In this document: piece by piece, positions 42,128 through 50,840 of the stretch
How the letters are laid out: each line of letters opens with the position of its first letter
How positions within the stretch are numbered: position 1 is the stretch's first letter
Source: Gemmatimonadota bacterium
GTDB taxonomy: Bacteria > Gemmatimonadota > Gemmatimonadetes > Longimicrobiales > Gaopeijiaceae
Reading direction: 5' to 3'
Assembly (NCBI GenBank): GCA_028874905.1
Contig: JAPPGZ010000081.1
Coordinates: 1 to 64,000 of the forward strand
DNA: 64,000 nucleotides
The notes under the pieces: model-generated
The model's input: the letters and a program-made list of their open reading frames with translations, nothing else
Databases searched by the model: none
What the model was told of the DNA's origin: nothing
Position numbers and translations under genes: made by a program

Positions 42128-43348
42128 TCAGTTCCGCGGCGCGAACCGCACGCGGGCCACCCGCTGCACGCCGAGCGAGTCCGTGGTGATCCCATAGAGC
42201 ATCGAATCCGTGGCCCACGGAGACGGCAGCTCTGCAATGCGGCGGGGCCAGCGGTAGCGGGCGACGAGTTCCGTTCCGGCCCAGACATCCGCCTCGCGCA
42301 CCTCCTCGCCGTCGGCCCCCGTCTTTTCGACCCACAGCCGGCCGCCGGCGTCGAAGAACATTCCCTCGAGCGGTGGCTTGCGTTCGGGGATCCCGAACGG
42401 ATGATCGTCGAGGTCCGACCTGTCGAGCTCGCGCTGGATTCTGGACTCCGCGGTGGCCAGTTCGTCCCGGCTCAGCATCGGTCCCTCGAGCGGCGGACCC
42501 TCGATCAGCGAAACGGTCCCGTCCGGATCGTGATAGTTGATCGAATACTGCGAGGTGATGGCCTCCGCCCAGGCGCCCCCTTGGGCGTGCGCGTGAATCC
42601 AGGTCGGGCCGAACCAATGATGGAGGTACATGATGCCGCGGACACTGCGACCCTCGAATTCGCGCTCGAATTCGGTCGTGGCCTGACCCGTGTACTGGCG
42701 CTCGGCGTCGGCCAGGACGACAGTGTCCACCGCGCCGTCGGGGTTCACCTGGAGGCGGGCGGTGACGCCGCGGAGCTGCGCGGTCAGATTCGTGGCGTCC
42801 TCACTCGTCACTGGCCCGACATTGACCAGGTTGCCGTCCGCGTCGAAGGTGAAGGGATCGCGCAAGCCGACCATGCCGGGGTGGAGGCTTCTCATGCCTC
42901 TCAGGTACTCGGCGCTCGCCGATTCCAGCGCGAACACGCTGTAACGGGCGCTCTCGCGCACCCACAGCTGGCCGTCCGGACCGAAAGCCAGGCAACAGAT
43001 GTCGGAGAGTTCGCCCGGGCCCTCGCCGTACCCCCCGAACCGGAACGCGAAACCGCCATCGGATTCAAAAACGCGGATTTCGCTCGTCTGCCCGTCGGCT
43101 ACGAGCAGTCGGCCCTGAGCGTCTTCGGCGATCGACGCGATCCTGGTGAACAGGTACGGGTCGTCGCCGTCCATCTCACCGATTTCGAGATCGATCGAGC
43201 CCTCGAACGTGGGGACTTCGGGAAAGACGCGGGCGGGCTCGTCCTCGGCGCAGGCGAGCATGGCGAGGGCCAGCGCGGCGCGGGTCGCCGCCGTGACAGT
43301 CGGACGAGTGGCAGCCCGCGGCCGACTGAATGTCGCCGGGCCGTTCAT
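42128..43348 (-). CDS. 6-bladed beta-propeller (NHL-like) lipoprotein
   Basis: This 406-aa predicted lipoprotein (leader ending LALAMLACAED) has propeller blade motifs such as IAEDAQGRLLVADGQTSEIR, the FGGYGEGPGELSD turn, and a late GMFFDAGGRLWVEKTGADGE blade. It resembles another lipoprotein in this window (50841-52070), including the GxGEGPGEL and W-VE-TGADG motifs, so the two are paralogues. Its ATG overlaps the stop of the HEAT-repeat protein (43345-43348), suggesting a two-gene unit. Ligand unknown. Confidence 0.82.
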   Translation of the reverse strand: MNGPATFSRPRAATRPTVTAATRAALALAMLACAEDEPARVFPEVPTFEGSIDLEIGEMDGDDPYLFTRIASIAEDAQGRLLVADGQTSEIRVFESDGGFAFRFGGYGEGPGELSDICCLAFGPDGQLWVRESARYSVFALESASAEYLRGMRSLHPGMVGLRDPFTFDADGNLVNVGPVTSEDATNLTAQLRGVTARLQVNPDGAVDTVVLADAERQYTGQATTEFEREFEGRSVRGIMYLHHWFGPTWIHAHAQGGAWAEAITSQYSINYHDPDGTVSLIEGPPLEGPMLSRDELATAESRIQRELDRSDLDDHPFGIPERKPPLEGMFFDAGGRLWVEKTGADGEEVREADVWAGTELVARYRWPRRIAELPSPWATDSMLYGITTDSLGVQRVARVRFAPRN

Positions 43349-46065
43349 GACGTTGTCGGAGGTTCACGCATGACCTCGAGGAGGAACTCGATGGCCTGCT
43401 CCGAGTCCGTGCGGCCAATCCAGTAGACGGCCCTCGTGCGTACCCCGGGATCGGCTTCCGCCCGAGCCAGCTCGATCATCTTGCCGACGACCGCCTCGGC
43501 GCTTTCCCCGTTGGACTGAGTCCTGCGGTAGAGGGCGTAGAAGATCCGCTCCTTCATTTCGGACTCTTCCATTTGTGCGTACGACCGGCCGACGCGCTCC
43601 AGGTCGACGGACGGTCCCCGGGACCACGCTTCGAGCGCCGATTGACGGGAATCGGAATCCTGCTCCTGGTCCATCGCCAGTTCGAACAGCCAGTTCGTGA
43701 CGGCTTCCTCTCCCGCCTCGGCACGGCGGCCGAGCACCATGAGAAGCACCATTTCGAGCTCCGGGGATCCGGTTGTTCCATGGAGTTCGATCAAACTCTC
43801 GGTTGATACGTCGGTTCTCTGTCCAAGCGCCTGGAGGACGGCGTTGCGGAGATCAACCGGCTGCGAACCGTCCCGGGCGAATGCCGTGAGCGCACGGCGT
43901 GCCACAGCCTGATCGCTACGCTGCAGCGCCCAGATGGCCCCGTCGCGCACATCGGAGTCGTCGGATTGCATGAGCAAGTCCGCCAGCGCGCGGACCGCAG
44001 TGGCCGTATTGAAGCTCGCCAGCGCCAGAACGGCCGCCTGCCGGGTATCCGATGCCGGATGATTGGTGGCGGCGGCAACCAACACTCTCTGGGCTTCCAC
44101 CGTCTGTTGCCCCGCCAGCCATGTGACCGCCTGTTGCCGCAGACTCGCGGAGCATCGGTCAGTGCTCTCCAGTACGCTGAGAATGAACCGCAGCCGATCC
44201 GCCCCCCTGGTTTCCAGGCGCAGCAGAGCCGTCAGGGCCGCCTGTTGCACCGACGTATCCTCACAGCCCGCGGGAACCTGCTGTCCCGCATACGTCGCGA
44301 CCTGGGACAGCGCGAGGAGTTCTGCGTCGATTCGCCGCAGGTCGGCCGGCGGCACGCCGATCTGCACCTGGTCGATTTGTACCGGGTCGATCCGCAACGC
44401 ATAGGTGGCAGCCTCCAACGAGTCCGCCAGCGACGACAGAACCACTGATGCCTGGTCCGCCTCTCCAGTCTCCTGCGCCATGGTCCGGGCCGCCGAGTCC
44501 AGCTGCGCCGCCCGAGCCCGAAGCTGCCGGAGCACCGGCGCTATCGAGTCCGGACTCGTCGGCGTTGGCGGAGGCACCCCCTGCGCCGTGTCCGGCCGCG
44601 CCGGTTCTCCGGCAATCGCGGCCCGGTAGGCCCGCGCCGCCGCCTCGCGAGCCGCCTCCTCGGCTGCCAACGCCGCCCGATATACGGATGCCACCGAATC
44701 CTCACGCGCCTCCTTTGCGGCCAGGGCCGCCCGGTAGGCGCGCGCTGCCGAGTCCTTCGCCGCCTCCTGGGCCGCCAGCGCCGCCCGATACACCGCCGCC
44801 GCCGAGTCCTGTCGCGCTTCGAATACCGCGAGGGCCGCCCGGTACGCCGCGGCCGCCGAGTCCTGCCCAACTCTCTGGGCCTCAAGCGCGGCCCGGTATG
44901 CGGCCGACGCCGAATCCTGCGCTGCCTGCCGCCCCTCAAGCGCTGCCAGATACACGGCCGTCGCCGAATCCCGGCCGGCGTTCTGCACCGACAGAGCCGC
45001 ATCGTACACACGCTGGGCCGAGTCCGGCGATATTTGACGCTGCGACAGGGCTCTCTCATATGCACGACGCGCCATGTCCGCCCGCGTGCGATGCGCGCCC
45101 AATGCTCCCTGGTAGGCCCGCTGCGCCGAGTCCACCTGCCTCCGCTGCGTGGATAGCGCCCGCCGATATGACCGTTGCGCCGAATCCGCCCTCGACCGTT
45201 GCCTGGTCAACGTTCTCTGATACGACCGCTGCGCCGAGTCCGCCCAGGAACGCTGTCTGCTCGCTGCTCTCTGGAACGACTGCTGGGCCGAATCCGCCCG
45301 CGACCGCTGCAGATACAGTGCTCTTTGGTAGGCCCGGTGCACGGAATCCGCGTGTGAGCGTTCCAATGCCAACGCCCTCTGGTAGGTCCGGTGGGCCGAA
45401 TCAACCCGCGACCGCTGCGAAGTCAGTGCCGCCTGAAACGCGCGTTGCGCCGACTCCTGCCGCTCCCGTTGCGTGGCCAGGGCCCTCTGATATGCCCGCT
45501 GTGCCGACTCCTGCCGCGCACGCAGCGCGGCCAGCGTTACCGAGGGCGTGTCGGCCTGCAGCACCGCTTCCGCCTGGCGCAACGCCTCCTCGGCCGCGCG
45601 CGGGTCGCCCCGCTCCGCGAGTTGGCGGAGAACCCGAATCCGGAGATCACGCCATTCGTTGTGGAGGCGGCCCGGCGAGACAAGACCACTCGAGTTGTCG
45701 TAGTAGCGATCCCTGGCCTCGGCATAGACCGACAGAGTCTCCAGGAGAGCCAACGCCTCGTCCAGATTGCCCTGCCGATAACGCGCAAACGCCTCCCAGT
45801 AGTAGGAGTCGGCGGCGTATCGCGCGTTATCGAAACGCTCGCGAAGCTCGGCAAAGAGCTCTGCCGCTGCTTCGAATTCCTCGCTATTGACCGCGCGCCG
45901 TGCCTGGAGGAACAACTCCTCCTCCATCTGCCGGGTACTCTGGGCGGACAGGCGTCCGGCCGGTAAACCGGATACCGGCCCTGTGACCATCAAGGCGGTG
46001 TCCGCCAGCATCAGCACGGCCAGCATCGAACCAACGGTGACGAGATCCTTCGTACGGGCTGTCAT
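43345..46065 (-). CDS. Exported protein with seventeen 18-residue helical repeats and C-terminal HEAT repeats
   Basis: This protein of about 906 aa has four parts. A signal/anchor segment (VGSMLAVLMLADTALMV) is followed by a TPR-like region (about 45-125), a long tandem array of 18-residue repeats (about 184-489; pattern D/E-S-A-x-R-x-Y-x-x-A-L), and HEAT-like repeats (about 600-900, e.g. RQAAVLALASFNTATAVRAL and AVYWIGRTDSEQAIEFL). The repeats shift from Arg/Gln-rich to Ala/Glu-rich. HEAT domains usually bind other proteins. It overlaps the propeller lipoprotein start by ATGA. An in-frame ATG at 46086 is an alternative start. Confidence 0.78.
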   Translation of the reverse strand: MTARTKDLVTVGSMLAVLMLADTALMVTGPVSGLPAGRLSAQSTRQMEEELFLQARRAVNSEEFEAAAELFAELRERFDNARYAADSYYWEAFARYRQGNLDEALALLETLSVYAEARDRYYDNSSGLVSPGRLHNEWRDLRIRVLRQLAERGDPRAAEEALRQAEAVLQADTPSVTLAALRARQESAQRAYQRALATQRERQESAQRAFQAALTSQRSRVDSAHRTYQRALALERSHADSVHRAYQRALYLQRSRADSAQQSFQRAASRQRSWADSAQRSYQRTLTRQRSRADSAQRSYRRALSTQRRQVDSAQRAYQGALGAHRTRADMARRAYERALSQRQISPDSAQRVYDAALSVQNAGRDSATAVYLAALEGRQAAQDSASAAYRAALEAQRVGQDSAAAAYRAALAVFEARQDSAAAVYRAALAAQEAAKDSAARAYRAALAAKEAREDSVASVYRAALAAEEAAREAAARAYRAAIAGEPARPDTAQGVPPPTPTSPDSIAPVLRQLRARAAQLDSAARTMAQETGEADQASVVLSSLADSLEAATYALRIDPVQIDQVQIGVPPADLRRIDAELLALSQVATYAGQQVPAGCEDTSVQQAALTALLRLETRGADRLRFILSVLESTDRCSASLRQQAVTWLAGQQTVEAQRVLVAAATNHPASDTRQAAVLALASFNTATAVRALADLLMQSDDSDVRDGAIWALQRSDQAVARRALTAFARDGSQPVDLRNAVLQALGQRTDVSTESLIELHGTTGSPELEMVLLMVLGRRAEAGEEAVTNWLFELAMDQEQDSDSRQSALEAWSRGPSVDLERVGRSYAQMEESEMKERIFYALYRRTQSNGESAEAVVGKMIELARAEADPGVRTRAVYWIGRTDSEQAIEFLLEVMREPPTTS
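44599..45516 (-). repeat. Seventeen tandem 54-base coding repeats (18 residues each)
   Basis: The protein sequence repeats every 18 residues without gaps, for example RADSAQRSYRRALSTQRR and RQDSAAAVYRAALAAQEA. Conserved positions are acidic-Ser-Ala (3-5), an aromatic (9) and Ala-Leu (12-13). Eighteen residues equal five full turns of an alpha helix (3.6 per turn), so conserved residues align along one face. The DNA repeats have diverged at third positions, so the array is old rather than a recent slippage product. Confidence 0.9.
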
Positions 46066-46120
46066 CTGTATTCCTCCATCAGCCATGCGCTCCCGCTTCG
46101 ATTGTCGCGAGCGCCTGGAA

Positions 46121-46579
46121 TCACAAGTCTCCTGTAGCGCTTGCCGCGCGCAGCCGGGTCAGGGTGCCCTTCCACTCCATGCTCTCGAGGGCCAACTGCC
46201 GCTCGAAGTCGGGCGCGTCCGGACCCAGCCCGGAAATCTGCAGCAGCACCAGCTCCAGGTCCTCGAGCAACGCCCGTTCCAGAGGAGAGCGGGACGCCTT
46301 CATGTCCAGGAACATGCGGGTGTCGCCGAGCAGTTCGCGGGCCCACCTGGCCAGGTCCTGCTGTGAAGTCGGCGTGCCCTGATCGATTCGGAACGCGGTG
46401 AGCAGCGTCGCGGCCCGGTCCATGTGCCGTGTGGTCTCGTAGTCGACCGCGGGCTGGACGAGTGTGGTGAACGCGGCGGGGGTTTCCGACGTGGCGTTCG
46501 TGGCAACGCGTGTGGGTGCCTCGGCCTCCCGTCGCTCCCGCGCGACAGTCGACTCGGCGGTCGCCGCATCCGCGACCAC
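46121..46579 (-). pseudogene. C-terminal fragment of interrupted anti-sigma-like gene
   Basis: This 152-residue open segment lies in the same frame as the anti-sigma-like gene upstream (46595-47119), separated from it by one TAA (46595-46597) and five codons. It encodes a soluble helical region (TTLVQPAVDYETTRHMDRAA ... LLEDLELVLLQISGLG), the kind of extracytoplasmic domain expected after the single TM helix. No ribosome site precedes its first GTG. It is either the lost half of a nonsense-mutated gene or a separately translated piece. Confidence 0.5.
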
Positions 46580-46594
46580 GACCGCGGCTGCGGA

Positions 46595-47119
46595 TTAGCG
46601 CGGGTCCACGGGCGGCGCGGCCTCCAGCTCGACGACTGCCGCAGGTTCGACAGCCGCCGCTGGTGCATTCGGCCCCGGCGTCTCGACGGCGGCGGGACCG
46701 GCAGGCGGTCCGTCCGTCACCGCCCCAGGGCCGTCGTAGCTCCGGCCCAGCATCAGCCCCAACACCAACGAGGCAGCCGCAGCCAGTCCCGCCGCCCATC
46801 CCGTACTGATCCGCTTCGCTGTCCACCGGGCCGGAAAGCGCGCGGGATCCCCGGTTGGCTCGGCCGACACCCGGTGTGCCGGCGCCGTGCCTGCCGCCCG
46901 CTTCGCAACCGCCGAGCCCACCGATGGCCCGGACGTCCATGCCGCCTCGATCCTCCCCCACATTTCCTCCCGGGGTGCCGGGGGTGGCGCGTTGTACGCG
47001 CCCGCATCCATACGTGCGCTGACGTCCGGCCACATCGCATCGGATGGCGTCGGGGGCGGCGTGTTGTATGACGCACCCTCACGGCGGAGGAACGCCGCAA
47101 AGCGGTCGAGGTCGGTCAT
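46595..47119 (-). CDS. Putative anti-sigma factor, truncated by an in-frame TAA
   Basis: This protein of about 174 aa begins MTDLDRFAAFLRREG. It has two near-copies of a short motif (YNTPPPTPSDAMW and YNAPPPAPREEMW) in the cytoplasmic part, one TM helix (GWAAGLAAAASLVLGLMLG, about 100-120) and a Pro/Ala-rich tail cut by TAA. The ATG at 47119 overlaps the ECF sigma stop by ATGA, the usual sigma/anti-sigma coupling. The open frame resumes directly after the stop for another 150 residues. Function is inferred from context. Confidence 0.65.
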   Translation of the reverse strand: MTDLDRFAAFLRREGASYNTPPPTPSDAMWPDVSARMDAGAYNAPPPAPREEMWGRIEAAWTSGPSVGSAVAKRAAGTAPAHRVSAEPTGDPARFPARWTAKRISTGWAAGLAAAASLVLGLMLGRSYDGPGAVTDGPPAGPAAVETPGPNAPAAAVEPAAVVELEAAPPVDPR

Positions 47120-47778
47120 GACGCCCACTCCCCGGCGTGCACGGCCAGCTGCTCCCGCAACCGGGCCCGGGCCCGAAAGAGTTGCGACTTGGACGTGCCG
47201 GTCTGAATGCCGAGCATCTGCCCTATCTCCGCATGGGTGTAGCCCTCGAGGTCGTGCAGTATGAAGACGGCACGATAGCCGTCCGGCAGATTGTCGATGG
47301 CCCGGTGCAGGTCGGCGCGGACGTCAGGCTCCAGCCGGGATGCCGGCGAAGCGCCCCGCAACTGATCGTCCAGTTCGGTTTCGCGGGTCCGAAGGCGCTT
47401 CACCTTGCGCAGTCCGTTCAAGGACACGCTGGTCGCCACCGTGGATATCCACGTGCCGAACGCCGCCTCGCCGCGGAAGGTGTGGATCTTGGTAAATGCG
47501 CGCACGAACGTCTCCTGCGTGAAGTCCTGGGCGAGGTCGTACTCACCGGCGAACCGGTAGCAGATGCGGAAGACACGGTCGACGTGCATGTCGTACAGTG
47601 ACCGCGCGACCCTGTGATCCCCGTTCTTGAATCGCTGTATGAGTTGCGCTTCCGTCACCGAGCCGAGTCTCCGGTTGCGCGCCGGCGTGCCCGTTCCCGA
47701 TTCTCCCTTTCCCGACTCGTTGACACCGGTGCCGCGCCGATGGGTTGCGTGCCGTGCCGGGGGGCGGGTGGGGTTCAT
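47116..47778 (-). CDS. ECF-family RNA polymerase sigma factor
   Basis: This protein of about 220 aa has region 2 (LIQRFKNGDHRVARSLYD, DLAQDFTQETFVRAFTKI and AAFGTWISTVATSVSLN) and region 4 (LPDGYRAVFILHDLEGYTH, AEIGQMLGIQTGTSKSQLF). The first 40 residues are basic and low-complexity, so a later start (for example the GTG at VTEAQLIQRF) is possible. The ATG at 47778 overlaps the aminotransferase stop by four bases, and its stop overlaps the anti-sigma start. It is distinct from the sigma gene at 14.4-15.0 kb. Confidence 0.88.
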   Translation of the reverse strand: MNPTRPPARHATHRRGTGVNESGKGESGTGTPARNRRLGSVTEAQLIQRFKNGDHRVARSLYDMHVDRVFRICYRFAGEYDLAQDFTQETFVRAFTKIHTFRGEAAFGTWISTVATSVSLNGLRKVKRLRTRETELDDQLRGASPASRLEPDVRADLHRAIDNLPDGYRAVFILHDLEGYTHAEIGQMLGIQTGTSKSQLFRARARLREQLAVHAGEWAS

Positions 47779-48686
47779 TGCGCCTCCTCCACCACCACCG
47801 TTCCGGACGCCGCCGTCAGTGCCCCATAGAGCGCGCCGAGGCGAGCGGTCATCGGCCCCGGAACGCCCTCGCCGATTGTCCGCCCGTCGATCTCGGTCAC
47901 GCTCGCCAGTTCGCCCATCGTGCCGGTGCAGAACGCTTCGTCCGCGCGGTACGCTTCGGTCAGCGAGAGGTCGGCGACGCGGGTGGGGATGCCGTGCTCT
48001 CCGCACAGATCGAGAACCGTCGCGCGCGTGATCCCCTCTGGACATGCGACGGTCCGGCTCGTCAAGACGACACCCTCGGACACGAAAAAGAGGTGCGTGG
48101 CATTCGTCTCGGCGATGAAGCCCCGCCGGTCGAGCATGACCGCGTCGTCGGCGCCGGCCGCGTTGGCCTCGATCTTCGCCAGGATCGACTGGAGCAGGTT
48201 GGCGTGGTGGATCTTCGGGTCCAACGTGTCCGGATCGAATCTTCGAACGGAACTCGTGACGAGGCGCAGCCCCGACCGCCCGTACACGGGAGACTTGTGC
48301 TCGGCGACCACGATCAGGGTGGGCCCCGCCTGGTTGAGCCGCGGGTCCATCCCGCTCGTGACCTTGACCCCGCGAGTCAGCGTGAGACGAATGTGGACGC
48401 CGTCGCGCATGCGATTCGCGGCCAGGGTCCTCCGGATCTCCTCGATGATGTCGTCGTCCGTCGGTATGACATCGAAGGCGAGCGCGAGAGCCGAAGAGCG
48501 CAGGCGCGCGAGATGCTCGCGGAGTTTGAAGATTCTCCCGTCGTACAGGCGGAGTCCCTCCCAGACTGCATCGCCCCCCTGCACGACCGAGTCGAACGGG
48601 CTGATACCCGCCTGATCGCGGTGTTGGAGCTCGCCGTTGATGTTCACGAGAATGTCCCGGTTGCGCTCGTCGAAGCTCTGGAGCAT
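47775..48686 (-). CDS. Class IV aminotransferase (branched-chain or D-amino-acid type)
   Basis: This protein of about 303 aa is of PLP fold type IV: ISPFDSVVQGGDAVWEGLRLY, the Schiff-base lysine in LDPKIHHANLLQSILAKIEA, GADDAVMLDRRGFIAETN and CTGTMGELASVTEIDGR. These match IlvE-like enzymes, but D-alanine transaminases and aminodeoxychorismate lyases share the fold. The ATG at 48686 has a GGGAG site 8 bases upstream; the ATG at 48701 is possible. It precedes and overlaps the ECF sigma gene. Confidence 0.87.
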   Translation of the reverse strand: MLQSFDERNRDILVNINGELQHRDQAGISPFDSVVQGGDAVWEGLRLYDGRIFKLREHLARLRSSALALAFDVIPTDDDIIEEIRRTLAANRMRDGVHIRLTLTRGVKVTSGMDPRLNQAGPTLIVVAEHKSPVYGRSGLRLVTSSVRRFDPDTLDPKIHHANLLQSILAKIEANAAGADDAVMLDRRGFIAETNATHLFFVSEGVVLTSRTVACPEGITRATVLDLCGEHGIPTRVADLSLTEAYRADEAFCTGTMGELASVTEIDGRTIGEGVPGPMTARLGALYGALTAASGTVVVEEAQ

Positions 48687-48879
48687 CGGAAGGTCTCCCA
48701 TCCTCTTCAGTGACACGACCGGAACGCGCGATGGTTGTGTGTCACCGGTTTGCCATCGGCGCAGACACCCGCCTATCGTCGAGCTTCGCGAATCCCTTCC
48801 GCAACCCCGGAACAATTGCACCACCATCGGTATACAAGACATCGAGCGTTTCTTGTGCCATTCCGATGGGGCTTCGGCC

Positions 48880-50151
48880 ATGCCCGCAAGCGCGCGCCAA
48901 CCCACGGGGCGCCCCGGCAGTTTCCTCACCCCGCTGACAGCCGGCGTGGTGCTCGCCCTGGCGGGTTGCTTAACCTCTCCCGACCTGCCCGAAGCCGCGG
49001 TGATCGAGATTGTTTCGGGCGACGACCAGATCCAGGGCCGTGGACGAACACTCCACGAACCGATCGTCGTGCGGGCGCTGGACGGGGCCGGTTTTCCCAT
49101 CGCCGGCTTGCGACTCCGGTTTTCCTCCCTGGATCACGGGACGGTTGTTGACCCCCCATCGGTGACCACCGATTCGCTCGGCCAGGCGGCGGCGTCCTGG
49201 ACTCTGGGTCTTGTGGCCGGAACGCAAACCTTGACGGCCTCCGTTCCGGCCCGCCGCGGTCCCAGCGTCGAGTTTACGGCCACGGCCCGTCAGGGCGACT
49301 TCGATATCCAGATCGTCTTCGATACCGCGGTGGCAACGGAGCACAGAATCGCGATCAGGAACGCAGCCGAGCGCTGGACGGCCGTCATCGTGGGCGACTT
49401 GCCCGACCAGTTGTTCGAGCGGGGATTCCTCCCGGCGTATCATTGCCAAGGCGTCGAAGAACTCCTCATCCCTCCCGGCGGCGTGGTGGACGATGTGCGG
49501 CTGGGGGTAAGGATCGAGCGAGATCCGAACCTCGCCTATCGGCTTGCACATTGTTCTCGCCGGGAGACGGAGCCATCGACGCTGCTGGCACAGTGGAGCG
49601 TGAGTGCCGGCCTCCTTGACGCGGTGGGTGCCGACCTTGAGGGCTGGACGACACACCTGATCGGTCACCTGCTCGGTTTCGGATGGGGCTGGGGAGACCG
49701 CCGCCGGAATGCCGTCCGCGATGAGGGTCTTGGCGCCGACACGCATTTTCCGGATCCGGCTACGGTGGCCGCCTTTGACGCGGCCGGTGGAGCCGCCTGG
49801 ACCGGCTCCAAGGTTCCGGTCCAGAATCACGGCCCCCGATGGCTCGTCGACACCCATTGGAGGGAGTCGGTGATGTCCACAGAAATCATGAGCCCGGATT
49901 TCACCGAGGATCTACGGCTCAAGCCATTCCGTGAACTGTCGCTGAGCGCGATCACGGTCCAGGCGATGGCCGCGATAGGCTATGAAGTCGACGTGAACGA
50001 GGCCGACGCGTACACGCTGCCAACAGCCGGTGTTGCGGCAGAGCCGGCAGCATCGCGTCCCCGTTCCCGTCAGTGGGGGGATATCGAGCAACGAACGGTA
50101 GCCATCTTCGATGCGTCGGGACGGGTGGTCAGCGTGACCCGGCGCCGGTAG
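48880..50151 (+). CDS. Leishmanolysin-like lipoprotein with degenerate metal site and Ig-like domain
   Basis: This 423-aa protein has a lipobox leader (VVLALAGCLTS), then a bacterial Ig-like domain (about 35-135; IAGLRLRFSS, TDSLGQAAASWTLG), then a domain resembling secreted metalloproteases of the leishmanolysin type. The later pattern HWRESVMSTEIMSPDF followed by LSAITVQAMAAIGYEVD fits that family well. The zinc site reads THLIGHLLGFGWGW: both His are kept but the catalytic Glu of HExxH is Leu (L260). It probably binds rather than cleaves. It is divergent from the class IV aminotransferase. Confidence 0.72.
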   Translation: MPASARQPTGRPGSFLTPLTAGVVLALAGCLTSPDLPEAAVIEIVSGDDQIQGRGRTLHEPIVVRALDGAGFPIAGLRLRFSSLDHGTVVDPPSVTTDSLGQAAASWTLGLVAGTQTLTASVPARRGPSVEFTATARQGDFDIQIVFDTAVATEHRIAIRNAAERWTAVIVGDLPDQLFERGFLPAYHCQGVEELLIPPGGVVDDVRLGVRIERDPNLAYRLAHCSRRETEPSTLLAQWSVSAGLLDAVGADLEGWTTHLIGHLLGFGWGWGDRRRNAVRDEGLGADTHFPDPATVAAFDAAGGAAWTGSKVPVQNHGPRWLVDTHWRESVMSTEIMSPDFTEDLRLKPFRELSLSAITVQAMAAIGYEVDVNEADAYTLPTAGVAAEPAASRPRSRQWGDIEQRTVAIFDASGRVVSVTRRR

Positions 50152-50243
50152 CCTGGGCCCTCGCGTTGCGGACGCCCCCAGCCCCCGACATGATTGATTC
50201 GTGGTCCCACCCGACAAACCCCGTCCACATGAGGGTCCGAATC

Positions 50244-50795
50244 ATGAAACGCATCCCTTTGCCCTCCCTGCTGACCCTGCTCGTGCTCGCGTCGTGCACG
50301 CAAGCGGCCGACGACGCCGCGGGCGCCGCGTCGACCGACGCGTTGGACAGCCAGGCACCCCACATGCCCAACGACGCCGAGCGCGAGGCCATCCTGGCTG
50401 CCGTGCAGGGCATATTCGACGCGTTGGCTGCGGGCGACGGCGAGATCCTCCGCGACATCATGCACCCGGATGTGCTGATGCACTCGGTGGAGAGGGCGGC
50501 CGACGGTACGCGATCCAGCTCCACCTCGACGCGGGATCAGCTCATTACGCGGCTGGAGGGCAGCGAGGAGGTCCTCACTGAGCGCATGTGGGATCCGGAG
50601 GTGCGTGTCAGCGGCGACCTGGCCATGGTCTGGACGCCGTACGACTTCTACGTGGGGGACGACTTGAGCCACTGCGGCGCCGACGCGCTCCTGCTCACCC
50701 GGAACGACGACGAGTCGTGGACCATCGTCGCGCTGTCATGGACGCGGCTCCAGCCGCCGGAGTGCGAGTTGCATCCGGACGGTCCGCCTGCATGA
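50244..50795 (+). CDS. SnoaL-like/DUF4440 lipoprotein
   Basis: This 183-aa predicted lipoprotein starts MKRIPLPSLLTLLVLASCTQ. The mature region has the NTF2-like fold pattern: AVQGIFDALAAGDGEILRDIMHPDVLM, then beta strands ending DESWTIVALSWTR. DUF4440 proteins are small ligand-binding or enzyme-like domains, often in envelopes. The start at 50244 is favoured by the signal peptide; an ATG at 50229 is possible. It follows the leishmanolysin-like gene by 92 bases. Confidence 0.8.
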   Translation: MKRIPLPSLLTLLVLASCTQAADDAAGAASTDALDSQAPHMPNDAEREAILAAVQGIFDALAAGDGEILRDIMHPDVLMHSVERAADGTRSSSTSTRDQLITRLEGSEEVLTERMWDPEVRVSGDLAMVWTPYDFYVGDDLSHCGADALLLTRNDDESWTIVALSWTRLQPPECELHPDGPPA

Positions 50796-50840
50796 TGCAG
50801 CCGTCGGTCAAGGTCGTGGGTAGAGGACCGGCGGTGCTCC

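Noticed and set aside
44599-45516. Regular 54-base periodicity suggesting a CRISPR or minisatellite array
   Set aside because: The units are contiguous with no spacers, diverged at third codon positions and in frame; they are the coding repeats of the HEAT protein.
46595-46597. Second selenocysteine or other recoding event at the anti-sigma stop
   Set aside because: The codon is TAA, which is not used for selenocysteine, and no conserved Cys is expected there.
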